DNA of 64,000 bases from Marinobacter pelagius. GTDB lineage: Bacteria > Pseudomonadota > Gammaproteobacteria > Pseudomonadales > Oleiphilaceae. The translations under genes were made by a program, and so were the position numbers. Below, piece by piece: positions 21,705 to 30,647 of this stretch. The notes under the pieces are model-generated. The model searched no databases, was not told the origin of the DNA, and saw only the letters and a program-made list of their open reading frames with translations. Each line of letters starts with the position of its first letter. The stretch's first letter is position 1. The DNA is taken from the NCBI RefSeq assembly GCF_003315345.1, contig NZ_QNRO01000021.1:1-64000 (forward strand), read 5' to 3'.

Positions 21705-22349
21705 ATGTCACGGATGTTCAGGTTTTGGGGCGTAATTGCGACCCTGGTGGCGGTAGCGTTGTCTACAGGCTGTGCCGCACCAACCGCTTCGTCTCCCGAC
21801 GCGATAAACAGGGCGCTGACGGTCGATACCACCACAAGCGTTGATGAATACATTCTCGGGCCGACCGATACCGTTCGGGTCTCGGTGTGGCGAAACGAGG
21901 ATCTGAGTATTACGGTTCCGGTCCGCCCGGATGGGAAGGTGTCCGTCCCCCTGGTTGGAGACGTCCAGGCCAGTGGAAAAACGCCGGAAGCTCTCGCCAG
22001 TGATATCGAAAACCAGTTGGGCTCCTACATTCGCCAGCCCCAGGTCAGCGTTGTCGTGACCAGCATGGGCAGCCATGAGTTTATCGACAGGGTCCGCGTT
22101 ACCGGCGCCGTGGAACAACCTCTTTCGATGCCCCATCGTGCCGGTATGACTGTTCTGGACATCGTGCTTCAGGCAGGTGGCGCCAATCAGTTTGCCGCCG
22201 AGAACAACGCCATGCTTTACCGGAAGGTGGGTAACGACGTGGTGGCCATTCCGGTAAGGCTCGACGATATCCTCACCCGGGGCGACGTGAAGACAAACTA
22301 TCCATTGCGCCCTGGCGATATTCTCAGCGTTCCCGAGCGGGTCTTCTGA
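21705..22349 (+). CDS. Wza-type polysaccharide export lipoprotein
   Basis: A 214-residue outer-membrane export protein. The lipobox is LSTGC (Cys about residue 23). The polysaccharide export domain follows (YILGPTDTVRVSVWRNEDLS, VRPDGKVSVPLVGDVQASGKTPEALASDI, then YIRQPQVSVVV). An SLBB-like domain comes next (VRVTGAVEQP, MTVLDIVLQAGGANQFAA), ending in LRPGDILSVPERVF. It is short, as in XrtA-associated export proteins. It would form the outer-membrane ring through which the exopolysaccharide leaves. It lies between the sugar transferase and the chain-length gene. An ops-like 11-mer lies inside its 5' coding part. Confidence 0.9.
   Translation: MSRMFRFWGVIATLVAVALSTGCAAPTASSPDAINRALTVDTTTSVDEYILGPTDTVRVSVWRNEDLSITVPVRPDGKVSVPLVGDVQASGKTPEALASDIENQLGSYIRQPQVSVVVTSMGSHEFIDRVRVTGAVEQPLSMPHRAGMTVLDIVLQAGGANQFAAENNAMLYRKVGNDVVAIPVRLDDILTRGDVKTNYPLRPGDILSVPERVF
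21749..21759 (+). promoter_or_regulatory. ops/JUMPstart-like 11-mer inside the export gene
   Basis: GGCGGTAGCGT is identical to the core ops element recognised by RfaH in polysaccharide operons. Here it lies 45 bases inside a coding sequence rather than in a leader, in codons for a hydrophobic signal peptide, so chance is likely. Confidence 0.2.
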
Positions 22350-22403
22350 TAAAGGGATTTTCAAGGTAGCAACCCCCGGTATGTACCGGGAAGGAACAGT
22401 GTC

Positions 22404-23930
22404 ATGACCCTCCCATTCTCACAATTGCCGGCCGAAATGTTCCGGGAGATCAAGGCCCACAAGTGGCTGGCATTGATGATCTTCGCTGCCGTCAGTTTCG
22501 GGGTGCTGATCGCCGGTTTCGTGTGGCCGTACAAATACGAATCCGAAGTCGTTATCTTCGTGGATGACCGCAATATCATCCGTCCGTTGATGGAGGGCAG
22601 CGCGGTGACGACACGGGTCAGTGACCGCACGTCCGCCGCCAGAGAGTTGCTCTGGAACCGGAATATTGTCGAACCCATTGCTACTGATCCCGAGATTTTC
22701 GGTCAGGAGGCATCCGGATTGTCCCCGGAAGCACTTGAGGGCCGAGTCGCCGCTATCCGGGCAAACCTCTTCGTTCGGCCGAGGGGCGACAGCTACTTTA
22801 GCGTCGGATACGCATCGGAGTCTCCTACCGAGGCCTTCCAGGTGGCACAACGGCTGGGCCAGCTTTTCATTGCTGAAACAAATGAACGAAAACGCAGTGA
22901 AAGCCGCAACGCCTACGAGTTTATCGATAAGCAGGTCAAAAGTTACGAGCAACAGCTGGCCCAGGTTGAGGAACGAATGAAGCAATTCCTCTCCGAGAAT
23001 GTGGACGGCACCGAGGGTGAGGCCAACCAACGTATGGCTAATCTGCGCAGCCAGATCGAACTGGCTGAACTGGAGCGCCAGGAACTTCAGTCGCGGGCTG
23101 CCTCTCTGGAGAGAGAGCTGCTGGGTATGGCGCCGGTCATCCAGCAACGCGCAGTGGATCAGTATCAGCAGCGTATAAATGGCCTCCAGGACAGACTGGA
23201 TAACCTGAGGCTGCAGTATCACGACACCTATCCCGATATCGTGATCCTCCGCGAGCAGATTGCGGAGCTCGAGCGGCGCCGGGCCCAGGCTCTGGAGGAG
23301 GGCGGACCGTCAAACGTGGTTTCCGGCGGCGATGCCGAAGCCAACCCGGTCTTCCAGGAGGTCAGGAGCGCACTGGCAGAAACTCGCGCTGATATCCGGA
23401 CCAAGGACACCCGGATTCGGGCCCTTAATGAATTGCTGTCTGAGCACATGCTCCGCATGGAAAGAATCCAGGAGAACAAGGCCGAGTATTCGGAACTCAC
23501 CCGTGATATGGAAGTGAATAAGCAGATTTACGATGATCTTCTGAAGCGCCGTGAAAGGGCCCGAGTGTCCATGCACCTGGATGTTGAAGGTCAGGGGCTC
23601 AACTATCGGATCAGCGAGAATGCGCAGTATCCAAGGGGCGTCAAGGGGCCTAAGTTTTCAACCTTCGCCTTTGCCGGATTGTTCCTGGGAGCTATCGCGC
23701 CTTTCGGCCTGATCGCGGGATTGCTGCAGATCGATCCTCGGGTACGCGCGCGCAAGCAACTGGAAGAAACCATTGGTCTGCCGGTTCTCGCCGAATTACC
23801 GCACGTTAAAACTCCCTATGAGCAACGCCGGGAACGCCGCCTGACCACACTGGTTGTGATCTGCGCCTTGCTTGTTTGCGGGGCCTACGTAGCCCTCGCG
23901 GCGGCATCAATGATGGGAGTCATCGGATGA
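22404..23930 (+). CDS. XrtA-type polysaccharide chain-length determinant (Wzz-like)
   Basis: A 508-residue inner-membrane co-polymerase. The first membrane helix is at about residues 19-39 (LALMIFAAVSFGVLIAGF). A long periplasmic segment contains coiled coil (about 170-390, rich in LAQVEERMKQF and ELAELERQELQ heptads). It returns to the membrane at about 420-445 and has an extra C-terminal helix at about 480-505, typical of XrtA-locus chain-length proteins. No kinase domain is fused; the adjacent kinase-like protein takes that place. It controls chain length and export. AAGGAAC precedes the ATG. Its stop overlaps the next start (ATGA), so the two are translationally coupled. Confidence 0.9.
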   Translation: MTLPFSQLPAEMFREIKAHKWLALMIFAAVSFGVLIAGFVWPYKYESEVVIFVDDRNIIRPLMEGSAVTTRVSDRTSAARELLWNRNIVEPIATDPEIFGQEASGLSPEALEGRVAAIRANLFVRPRGDSYFSVGYASESPTEAFQVAQRLGQLFIAETNERKRSESRNAYEFIDKQVKSYEQQLAQVEERMKQFLSENVDGTEGEANQRMANLRSQIELAELERQELQSRAASLERELLGMAPVIQQRAVDQYQQRINGLQDRLDNLRLQYHDTYPDIVILREQIAELERRRAQALEEGGPSNVVSGGDAEANPVFQEVRSALAETRADIRTKDTRIRALNELLSEHMLRMERIQENKAEYSELTRDMEVNKQIYDDLLKRRERARVSMHLDVEGQGLNYRISENAQYPRGVKGPKFSTFAFAGLFLGAIAPFGLIAGLLQIDPRVRARKQLEETIGLPVLAELPHVKTPYEQRRERRLTTLVVICALLVCGAYVALAAASMMGVIG

Positions 23931-24838
23931 CTGAGCAAAGCAAGCACGCCAAGGCCAAGGATCGCACTGTCAATCCGGACGCCGACCAACAAAACCGGGA
24001 AGGTCGTTTCTGGGAAGTGCACAAACAGGCACCGGAGGAGAGCGATGCGGAAAAAGCCCTGAAGGGAGAGGGCGTTCCCTATTCGGAATGGGATGATTCC
24101 CGCATGCTGGTGCCCAGCTCCCTGGAGTTGGGGCCGGGCGCAGTCGATCGCTATGTCATCAGCAAACAGATCGTTCGGATGCAGGAGCCAAGGCGGCTCA
24201 GCCATGATGATCTGGATGAGCGGCGCATCATCTATCCGGAATCGCCCAACCGGCAACTGGTGAACCGGTTCCGGGATTTGCGCACCAAACTACTGGAAGC
24301 CTCCGGCGGCAACAACTTCACCCTGGTGGTCAGTGGCGCCAGCAGCAGTGCGGGCAGTTCCTTTGTGGCCTTCAATCTCGCGGCGGCCTTTGCCTTTGAC
24401 CAGGCCAAGACGGCGGTGGTTATTGATTGCAATCTCAGGGAGCCAAGCCTGCACTCACTGGTCGACGTGGCTCCGGAATACGGCTTGACCGACTTTCTCG
24501 ATGATCCGGACTTCGATGTCGCCAGTATCCTGTATCCCACCGGTATTCCGAGGCTGAGACTGATTCCGGCGGGCAGTCGTCGGGAAGTGCCCGCAGAGTT
24601 TTTCACATCCTTCCGCATGAAACAGTTTGTGCAGGCCGTGCGCCGGCGCTATCCGGACCGGTTTATCATCTTCGATACCGCCCCGATCAGCGAGTCGCCG
24701 GACGCCCGGATCCTCGGTGAACTGTGCGACTATGCCATGCTGGTGGTTCCCCATGGCCGGGTGAGCCCCACAACAGCCGAGCAGGCAGCGCTTGCATTCC
24801 ATCCGCAGAAATTTGTAGGGGCGGTGATCAATGGTTGA
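23927..24838 (+). CDS. XrtA-locus BY-kinase-like protein with degenerate P-loop
   Basis: A 303-residue cytosolic protein homologous to the bacterial tyrosine-kinase half of Wzc-type co-polymerases found in XrtA loci. The usual region NRQLVNRFRDLRTKLLEA is present and the second acidic motif reads VVIDCNLREPSLHSL, so the fold is kept. The Walker A, normally GEGKS/T, reads SAGSS in VVSGASSSAGSSF: the ATP-binding lysine is replaced by serine. No tyrosine-rich tail is seen. It may therefore be a pseudokinase that regulates the neighbouring chain-length protein without ATP hydrolysis. The ATG at 23927 overlaps the previous stop. The next gene begins eight bases before its end. Confidence 0.8.
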   Translation: MTEQSKHAKAKDRTVNPDADQQNREGRFWEVHKQAPEESDAEKALKGEGVPYSEWDDSRMLVPSSLELGPGAVDRYVISKQIVRMQEPRRLSHDDLDERRIIYPESPNRQLVNRFRDLRTKLLEASGGNNFTLVVSGASSSAGSSFVAFNLAAAFAFDQAKTAVVIDCNLREPSLHSLVDVAPEYGLTDFLDDPDFDVASILYPTGIPRLRLIPAGSRREVPAEFFTSFRMKQFVQAVRRRYPDRFIIFDTAPISESPDARILGELCDYAMLVVPHGRVSPTTAEQAALAFHPQKFVGAVING

Positions 24839-26096
24839 GCGAAAGGTACTGGTATTGGCAATCGCAACCACAGGGTTATCGACCGCTGTCGCCGAGCCGC
24901 TGCGGATCGATGGTTCCCTGGAAGGGCGATTCAGTGACAACGTGGAACTGTCGGCCTCGGATGAAACCAGCGATCTGGAAACCCGGGCCACCATCGGCAT
25001 CGGATACCGTACCGATCCGGGCCGGTGTATCGCGGATCTGAGTTCAAGATTCGGTTACGGCTACTGGATCGATGATACGTATGATCCGGAAGTCTACAGC
25101 AACATGACCTTTCTGGGTGATTGCGAGATCAATGACAATTTGAGCTGGGAGCTGACCGATTACCTTCGTGACGTTACCCAGGATTCCCGGGCCGGAGATA
25201 CCCCTGAGAACCGTACCCGAAAGAACCTCTTCCGTACCGGCCCGGTGCTGAGCTTCAGGCCCTCCTCTGTGGACGAACTGGTGTTCCGTGCTTCCTATGA
25301 GCAGACGGACTACAGCGAGCCTGTTGAGCCGGACAGCGAACGCTATATCGCATCTGCGGCATGGAATCATCTGTTCAGTCCAACTCTGACGGCAGGTCTG
25401 TTTGCCGAGGCCGACCGCGCGGAACTCGACACTGTAGGTGAGGATGTCGACCGGGATACCCTGACGGCCACCTTCAGTAAACAATGGGTTGCCACCCGGT
25501 TGAGTGGTTCACTCGGTGTGAGCCAACTGGAAAGCCGCAGGCCAAACAGTGAAAGTGAGAATGAGGGGGTTGTGGGCAGCCTCAGGCTCGAGCGCGAAAT
25601 CAACCCCACAACCATGCTCACCGTCGCCGCCAATCGTGAACTGACCGACCAGACGACGGATCTCGATATCCGAATCGGCTCCTTCGTGTTCAACCTGGAA
25701 CAGACGGAACCCGTTGAAGTAACGGCGTTTCGCGCGACGCTGGATAAGGGTTTCAGTGACGGCAGTTCTGTGGGACTTACCGGCTACGGCAGCCAGACCG
25801 ATTACCTCCTGAGCGACCTGACTGACTACCGTTCAGGCGTCAATGCCCGCTACCGCCGACCAGTAACCGAGTATATGGGCTTCAACGCGGGGCTTGGCTG
25901 GGACTTTTACGACTACGGCGGCGAGACCGACTCCAATGATCATGTGCTCGACCTGAGGGTTGGCCTGGACTACCAGCTCAGCCGCAAGCTGACCGCGAAC
26001 GGCAGTATCGGTCATGAGCGCCGGGAGAGCGAGACCGCCTCCCGTGAATACGACGAAAACTGGATTTTGCTCGGCCTGAGTTACCAGTTCCGTTGA
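24831..26096 (+). CDS. XrtA-locus outer-membrane beta-barrel protein
   Basis: A 421-residue exported protein with a signal peptide ending near TAVA-EPL. The mature part consists almost wholly of alternating amphipathic strands with acidic turns (GSLEGRFSDNVELS at the start, YDENWILLGLSYQFR at the end, with the aromatic C-terminus typical of outer-membrane barrels). Similar proteins accompany XrtA export operons and are thought to act as an outer-membrane conduit or anchor for the exopolysaccharide; the exact role is unproven. It overlaps the kinase-like gene by eight bases, with AGGGGCGG before its ATG. GYGSQTDYLLSDLTDYRSG-like repeats mark paired strands. Confidence 0.82.
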   Translation: MVERKVLVLAIATTGLSTAVAEPLRIDGSLEGRFSDNVELSASDETSDLETRATIGIGYRTDPGRCIADLSSRFGYGYWIDDTYDPEVYSNMTFLGDCEINDNLSWELTDYLRDVTQDSRAGDTPENRTRKNLFRTGPVLSFRPSSVDELVFRASYEQTDYSEPVEPDSERYIASAAWNHLFSPTLTAGLFAEADRAELDTVGEDVDRDTLTATFSKQWVATRLSGSLGVSQLESRRPNSESENEGVVGSLRLEREINPTTMLTVAANRELTDQTTDLDIRIGSFVFNLEQTEPVEVTAFRATLDKGFSDGSSVGLTGYGSQTDYLLSDLTDYRSGVNARYRRPVTEYMGFNAGLGWDFYDYGGETDSNDHVLDLRVGLDYQLSRKLTANGSIGHERRESETASREYDENWILLGLSYQFR

Positions 26097-26131
26097 ACGG
26101 CAACTGACAAACAGGGCCAGGGAAGGGCTCA

Positions 26132-27067
26132 ATGAACCGCATTCGCAATGCTCTGACAATTGACGTGGAAGACTACTTCCAGGTGGCCGCGCTGGCTGAA
26201 GCGGTGCGCCGGGATGACTGGGATTCCATGGAGTATCGGGTAGAGGCCAACACCGATCGGTTGCTGGGACTACTCGATCAATTCAACACAAGGGCAACCT
26301 TTTTCACCCTCGGCTGGGTCGCGGAGCGTTCCCCGGAGCTCATACGTCGTATCCAGAAAGCCGGCCACGAGGTGGCGAGCCACGGCTATAGCCACCAGCT
26401 GATCTACAATCAGACTCCGGATGTTTTTCGCGAAGAGACCCGCCGGTCCAAGGCGATTCTCGAGGACATCCTCGGCGAACCCGTGACCGGCTACCGGGCT
26501 GCCAGTTATTCCATTACCGCCCGTTCCCGATGGGCCCTCGATATACTTGCCGAGGAGGGCTTTACCTGGGACTCCTCCATTTTTCCGGTTCACCATGACC
26601 GCTATGGCATGCCGGACGCCCCCCGTTGGCCTTACCGCCTGATAACCGATAACGGTTATGAACTGGCGGAATTCCCCCTGAGTACCCTGAAGTTGCCCGG
26701 TTATACCCTGCCGATCGCCGGCGGCGGGTACTTCCGGCTGTTTCCGTACTGGTTCAGCCAGTGGGGGCTTGGCTCCATCAACCGCCAGGGGCGGCCGTTC
26801 GTGTTTTACCTGCACCCCTGGGAAGTGGATCCGGAGCAACCAAGGCTCGAGGTGAAATGGCTGTCCAGGTTCCGCCACTACAACAACCTGGATGTGTGTG
26901 AGGCACGCCTGAACAGGCTGCTGCAGCGGTTCGATTTTGCACCGATGGGCGACGTATTACAGGAAGCAGGCCTGCTCGACACGCACAGCCTGAGCCCGGA
27001 ATCACCAACCTATTCTGACGGCCAGGAACAGGCCATCAGCGCCAGGAAATTCGTAAGGACGTTATAG
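26132..27067 (+). CDS. XrtA-type polysaccharide deacetylase
   Basis: A 311-residue NodB-fold enzyme that removes N- or O-acetyl groups from the growing polysaccharide. The catalytic motif ALTIDVEDYFQ replaces the usual TFDDG, and the metal-binding motif is HEVASHGYSHQ (HxxxH). GYRAASYSIT and FPVHHDRYGMPDAPRWPY, followed by FVFYLHPWEVDPEQPR, fit the subfamily with a C-terminal DUF3473 extension found in XrtA loci. There is no signal peptide, so it is probably cytosolic. GGGAAGGG lies before the ATG. The last about 40 residues are variable and unlike the family. It is the last conserved gene before the glycan cassette. Confidence 0.9.
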   Translation: MNRIRNALTIDVEDYFQVAALAEAVRRDDWDSMEYRVEANTDRLLGLLDQFNTRATFFTLGWVAERSPELIRRIQKAGHEVASHGYSHQLIYNQTPDVFREETRRSKAILEDILGEPVTGYRAASYSITARSRWALDILAEEGFTWDSSIFPVHHDRYGMPDAPRWPYRLITDNGYELAEFPLSTLKLPGYTLPIAGGGYFRLFPYWFSQWGLGSINRQGRPFVFYLHPWEVDPEQPRLEVKWLSRFRHYNNLDVCEARLNRLLQRFDFAPMGDVLQEAGLLDTHSLSPESPTYSDGQEQAISARKFVRTL

Positions 27068-27087
27068 AACGTCAGGGAAGATTGACC

Positions 27088-28245
27088 ATGCTCTACGCGC
27101 TGTTCTGGTTGTCGCTGCTGCTACTCGGCTATATCTACATCGGGTATCCGGTGCTGGCAAAACTGATGGCGAATTATGTTGCCGCGCCGGCTCGCAAGGA
27201 CGACAACGAGACGCCGACCGTGTCTGTACTGATTGCCGCCTACAATGAGGCAGCCGATATCGAGGCGACCCTCCGGAACAAGCTTGCCCTCGATTACCCA
27301 GCAGACCGGCTGGAAATCCTCGTCATCTCGGATGAATCGGACGACGGAACCGACGACATCGTTCGCCGAGTGGCCGCAGAAACGAAAGTGTCTGTCCGCC
27401 TGTTCCGCCAGACTCCCCGCCAGGGCAAAACTGCCGGCCTCAACACGCTGGTCCCCCACGCCAGCGGCGAAATCCTCCTGTTTTCCGACGCCAACTCCCA
27501 ATGGGCACCCGATGCGGTGCGACATCTGGTCAGCAACTTTCGTGATCCCGACATTGGCTACGTGACCGGCAAAATGGTGTACGTCAATGAGGACGGATCG
27601 ATGGTAGGTGACGGTTGCAGCGCCTACATGAAATACGAGAACTGGCTGCGGGAGCAGGAGACCCTGACCGGATCCATCGTTGGCGTGGACGGCGGAATCG
27701 ATGCCATGCGCAAGGCCCTCTACCAGCCCCTGCGGCCCGACCAGCTACCGGACTTTGTGCAGCCATTGAAAGTGGTGGAGCAAGGCTACCGAGTGGTGTT
27801 CGAGCCCCGGGCGTTGCTCAAGGAGCCGGTACTCAACGACAGCGGCAGCGAATTCAGCATGCGGGTTCGTGTCAGCTTGAGGGCGCTATGGGCGCTGAAG
27901 GACATGGCAGCACTGATGAACCCCTTCCGCTATGGCTTCTTCGCGGTTCAACTGATCTCCCACAAGCTGCTGCGTTACTTGGCGTTTATACCGCTGGCGA
28001 CCTTTACCCTGGCGACCTTGTTACTGATGCCACGAGGTGGAATCTACCCGCTGGCATTCCTGGGCCTCGTGGCGCTTTATGGGCTGGCCTGGATCGGCCG
28101 AAAGAATGAGAGCGAAGGCCGCAATTTCGGGCCGCTTTACTCCGTGCCTTACTACTTCCTGCTGCTGAATGCGGCATCGCTCAGGGCGGTGATGGCGTTT
28201 TTGCGGGGGGAGAAGCGGGTGGTTTGGAAGCCGAGGAAGGGGTGA
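27088..28245 (+). CDS. Membrane GT2 glycosyltransferase
   Basis: A 385-residue family 2 glycosyltransferase. An N-terminal membrane helix (ALFWLSLLLLGYIYIGYP) is followed by the GT-A fold: VSVLIAAYNEAADIEATL, ILVISDESDDGTDDI, GKTAGLNTLVPHA, ILLFSDANSQW and GVDGGIDAMRKALY. Three to four C-terminal helices follow, so it resembles processive or lipid-linked-intermediate GT2 enzymes. ATG at 27088 is preferred over an in-frame TTG six bases earlier because AGGGAAG is seven bases from it. Base composition is still high-GC like the upstream operon. It therefore belongs to the conserved block and ends just before the composition drop. Confidence 0.87.
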   Translation: MLYALFWLSLLLLGYIYIGYPVLAKLMANYVAAPARKDDNETPTVSVLIAAYNEAADIEATLRNKLALDYPADRLEILVISDESDDGTDDIVRRVAAETKVSVRLFRQTPRQGKTAGLNTLVPHASGEILLFSDANSQWAPDAVRHLVSNFRDPDIGYVTGKMVYVNEDGSMVGDGCSAYMKYENWLREQETLTGSIVGVDGGIDAMRKALYQPLRPDQLPDFVQPLKVVEQGYRVVFEPRALLKEPVLNDSGSEFSMRVRVSLRALWALKDMAALMNPFRYGFFAVQLISHKLLRYLAFIPLATFTLATLLLMPRGGIYPLAFLGLVALYGLAWIGRKNESEGRNFGPLYSVPYYFLLLNAASLRAVMAFLRGEKRVVWKPRKG

Positions 28246-28255
28246 GGGAAGACTA

Positions 28256-29398
28256 ATGGAAACCACCTCAATAAAAAACATTGAATTTCAGGATCTATCC
28301 AAGTCTGAGAGAGTTTTTATTGATCGTATCCGTGGGTTATCCATAATCAGAGTGGTGCTCGTACATTTGGGCTTATCTTGGATCTATACCCCCTATTCTC
28401 AGTTTGTTCATAATTTACTTCCACTTCTATTCTTTGTGAGTGGTGCCGTTTCATTTTATAGTCTGAGTCGCTCAAACGGGTTCGGTTTATACCTTATAAA
28501 ACGTCTGCTTTCGATTGTTGGGCCTTTTTATGTGATAGCTTTGAGTGCCATGGTCGTGTTCTGGATTTATAATTACCAGTTCCCAACCTTTAACATTAAA
28601 GAGATTGTCAGGTGGCTAACCATTATTCCCGAGAGCTCGGACACTCCATTCCCAATGGGTCAGATCTGGTTTGTTCATGCAATGGTTATTATTGTACTTA
28701 TTACTGTCCCTTTTTTAGTAATGGCTAGAAGTTCAAGTTTACCATTGTTATTTCTAATTGTTTTGTCGATAGTTCTTTCAGTGTTTCACCAGGCAATTGG
28801 TGTTAGTAATAACTTTAGTATTCTTGGTCACAACTTTTATCAAGGATTGGTTAATGTAGGTTTCTTTGTATTTGGTGCTCTGTATTACAAAAGGCTGGAG
28901 TTTTTTGATTTCAAATGCTTGTTTGGGTTGCTAATAGTTTCAATAACAGTAGCTTTGACTAACGTATTTTGGCTTAATGTGGATGTGAATATGGCAAATC
29001 ACACATATGCACCGGATACGTATTATTTGTCTGGTAGCTATTCTGCCATTATTTTCGTTCTATTGTTAAAAAGGTTGATTAATAAAATTCTTGATAATTG
29101 GTCGCTTGCCGACAGTGTAGTGTTATTTTTCAGCAAGCATGCGTATTCAGTTTTCATAGTTCATAGCTTTTCTATATATTTTTTGGAAACAAAGTTTGGG
29201 TTAGTGAATGTCATAGATAATCCAGCTCTTGCGGCTGTAAAAGTTGCATCAGTGTTCATAATAAGTGCAGCAATATCTGTGCCAGTAACATGGGTCACGA
29301 ATTGGGTTACAGGAAAGGCAAAGGAAAAAATTCAGTCATTTTTTAGTCAAGATTTAAAAGGTTGCGACCGATTACAATCGACTCGCCCATTAGATTAA
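28256..29398 (+). CDS. Acyltransferase-3 family membrane protein
   Basis: A 380-residue inner-membrane protein with about ten helices, of the acyltransferase-3 (OafA/NodX-like) family. FIDRIRGLSIIRVVLVHLGL is the usual opening segment, with R/H residues that take part in acyl transfer, and LLPLLFFVSGAVSFYSLSR follows. Such enzymes O-acetylate or O-succinylate sugars on the outside or on lipid-linked intermediates. GAGGGAAG precedes the ATG ten bases after the previous stop. Strongly AT-rich codons contrast with the GT2 gene before it, marking the cassette edge. Which sugar and acyl group it acts on is unknown. Confidence 0.8.
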   Translation: METTSIKNIEFQDLSKSERVFIDRIRGLSIIRVVLVHLGLSWIYTPYSQFVHNLLPLLFFVSGAVSFYSLSRSNGFGLYLIKRLLSIVGPFYVIALSAMVVFWIYNYQFPTFNIKEIVRWLTIIPESSDTPFPMGQIWFVHAMVIIVLITVPFLVMARSSSLPLLFLIVLSIVLSVFHQAIGVSNNFSILGHNFYQGLVNVGFFVFGALYYKRLEFFDFKCLFGLLIVSITVALTNVFWLNVDVNMANHTYAPDTYYLSGSYSAIIFVLLLKRLINKILDNWSLADSVVLFFSKHAYSVFIVHSFSIYFLETKFGLVNVIDNPALAAVKVASVFIISAAISVPVTWVTNWVTGKAKEKIQSFFSQDLKGCDRLQSTRPLD

Positions 29399-29522
29399 AG
29401 GTTTTATCATTTTGTTTTGTTTTTATTTTGTGGCTAGCAACTTTTAGATATTGAGAATTTGTGTTTATTAGAATTGAACGTGCGTTAGCGTTTATAGGTT
29501 TCCGTTTAGGTTAATTTAATAT

Positions 29523-30647
29523 ATGAAAGTTCTTCATTTAATTGATAGTGGTGGTCTCTATGGGGCAGAGAATTTGCTGCTCACCCTAGTTCGAGAGCAA
29601 ATGAAGAGCGGATTGTCTCCTATGATTTTGAGTGCAGGTGACCCCCGGCTAGGTGAAAAAGAACTTGAAACGGAAGCGCGCCATCAAGGTTTACCCGTCA
29701 TGTGCTGGCGAATGAAGCCTGGATTAAATCTTCTGGATGCGCGAAAAATTTACAGGTGGGCGCAAAAAGAGGGGTTTGAAGTCATGCATTCCCATGGATA
29801 CAAGTTCAATGTATTGATGGGAATTTGGCCAGAATCAATCCGTAAGATTCCTTTAGTGACTACGCTACACGGTTATGTCCATGCACCTTTCTTCACCAAG
29901 GCTTGGTTTTACGAAAGCGTTGACCGGTTGGCATTGGGCCGAATGAGACAAGTGGTGCTTGTGTCTAACGCTATGAAAAGCCAAGTTCCGGGAGCCATTG
30001 GCCGCTCACCCAAGGTTACCGTGATACCAAATGGCTTGGATGCAAGCCGAATCATTGCGGACGCGAACGCCGCACTCCCCGAAAATATTCAGGCCTTCAT
30101 AAGAATTTATAGCCCGCTGCTGCTAGGAGTTGGGCGGCTTGCAAGGGAAAAGGGATTTGACTGCCTGATCAGTGCGTTCGAAGAAGTAAAACGGTCTTTT
30201 CCCTCTGCTGGATTACTGCTGATCGGCGAGGGTTCTCAGAGGGCTTCACTGGAACGTCAAATCCATGAACTTGGTCTCGACGATGCAGTAATGATGCCGG
30301 GATATCTGAGCAATGTTCCCAGCATCATGCAGCGTTCAAATGTGCTCTGTATGCCTTCACTCACCGAGGGCTTGCCGATCACATTGCTGGAAGCGATGAC
30401 CGTGGGCTTGCCAATTGTCGCCTCAGATGTGGGGGAAATCAGTAAAGTCCTTGGTGCCGGCAAAGGCGGTAGGGTCATCCGTGCCGAAACTCAGGGTTCG
30501 CTGGCCAAGGAGGTGATCTCTGTACTGCAGGAGTCCGAACAGAATGCAGATCGAGCGCGATGGGCCAGACATCGGATCGAAAAATACTACTCCAGCCATG
30601 CCATGGCAGAAAAGTATCTACAGGTCTATCAGAGGGCTGTGGCATGA
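29523..30647 (+). CDS. GT4 glycosyltransferase
   Basis: A 374-residue family 4 (GT-B fold) enzyme. The N-terminal half has VLHLIDSGGLYGAENLLL and VMHSHGYKFNVL. The C-terminal donor domain has LLGVGRLAREKGFDCLISAF, LLIGEGSQRASLERQI, the PSLTEGLPITLLEAMTVGLPIVAS motif (E-x7-E) and EKYLQVYQRAV at the end. It transfers a nucleotide sugar to a lipid-linked intermediate in the cytosol; the sugar is unknown. No clear Shine-Dalgarno precedes the ATG. Composition is intermediate. The next gene overlaps it by four bases (ATGA). Confidence 0.9.
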   Translation: MKVLHLIDSGGLYGAENLLLTLVREQMKSGLSPMILSAGDPRLGEKELETEARHQGLPVMCWRMKPGLNLLDARKIYRWAQKEGFEVMHSHGYKFNVLMGIWPESIRKIPLVTTLHGYVHAPFFTKAWFYESVDRLALGRMRQVVLVSNAMKSQVPGAIGRSPKVTVIPNGLDASRIIADANAALPENIQAFIRIYSPLLLGVGRLAREKGFDCLISAFEEVKRSFPSAGLLLIGEGSQRASLERQIHELGLDDAVMMPGYLSNVPSIMQRSNVLCMPSLTEGLPITLLEAMTVGLPIVASDVGEISKVLGAGKGGRVIRAETQGSLAKEVISVLQESEQNADRARWARHRIEKYYSSHAMAEKYLQVYQRAVA

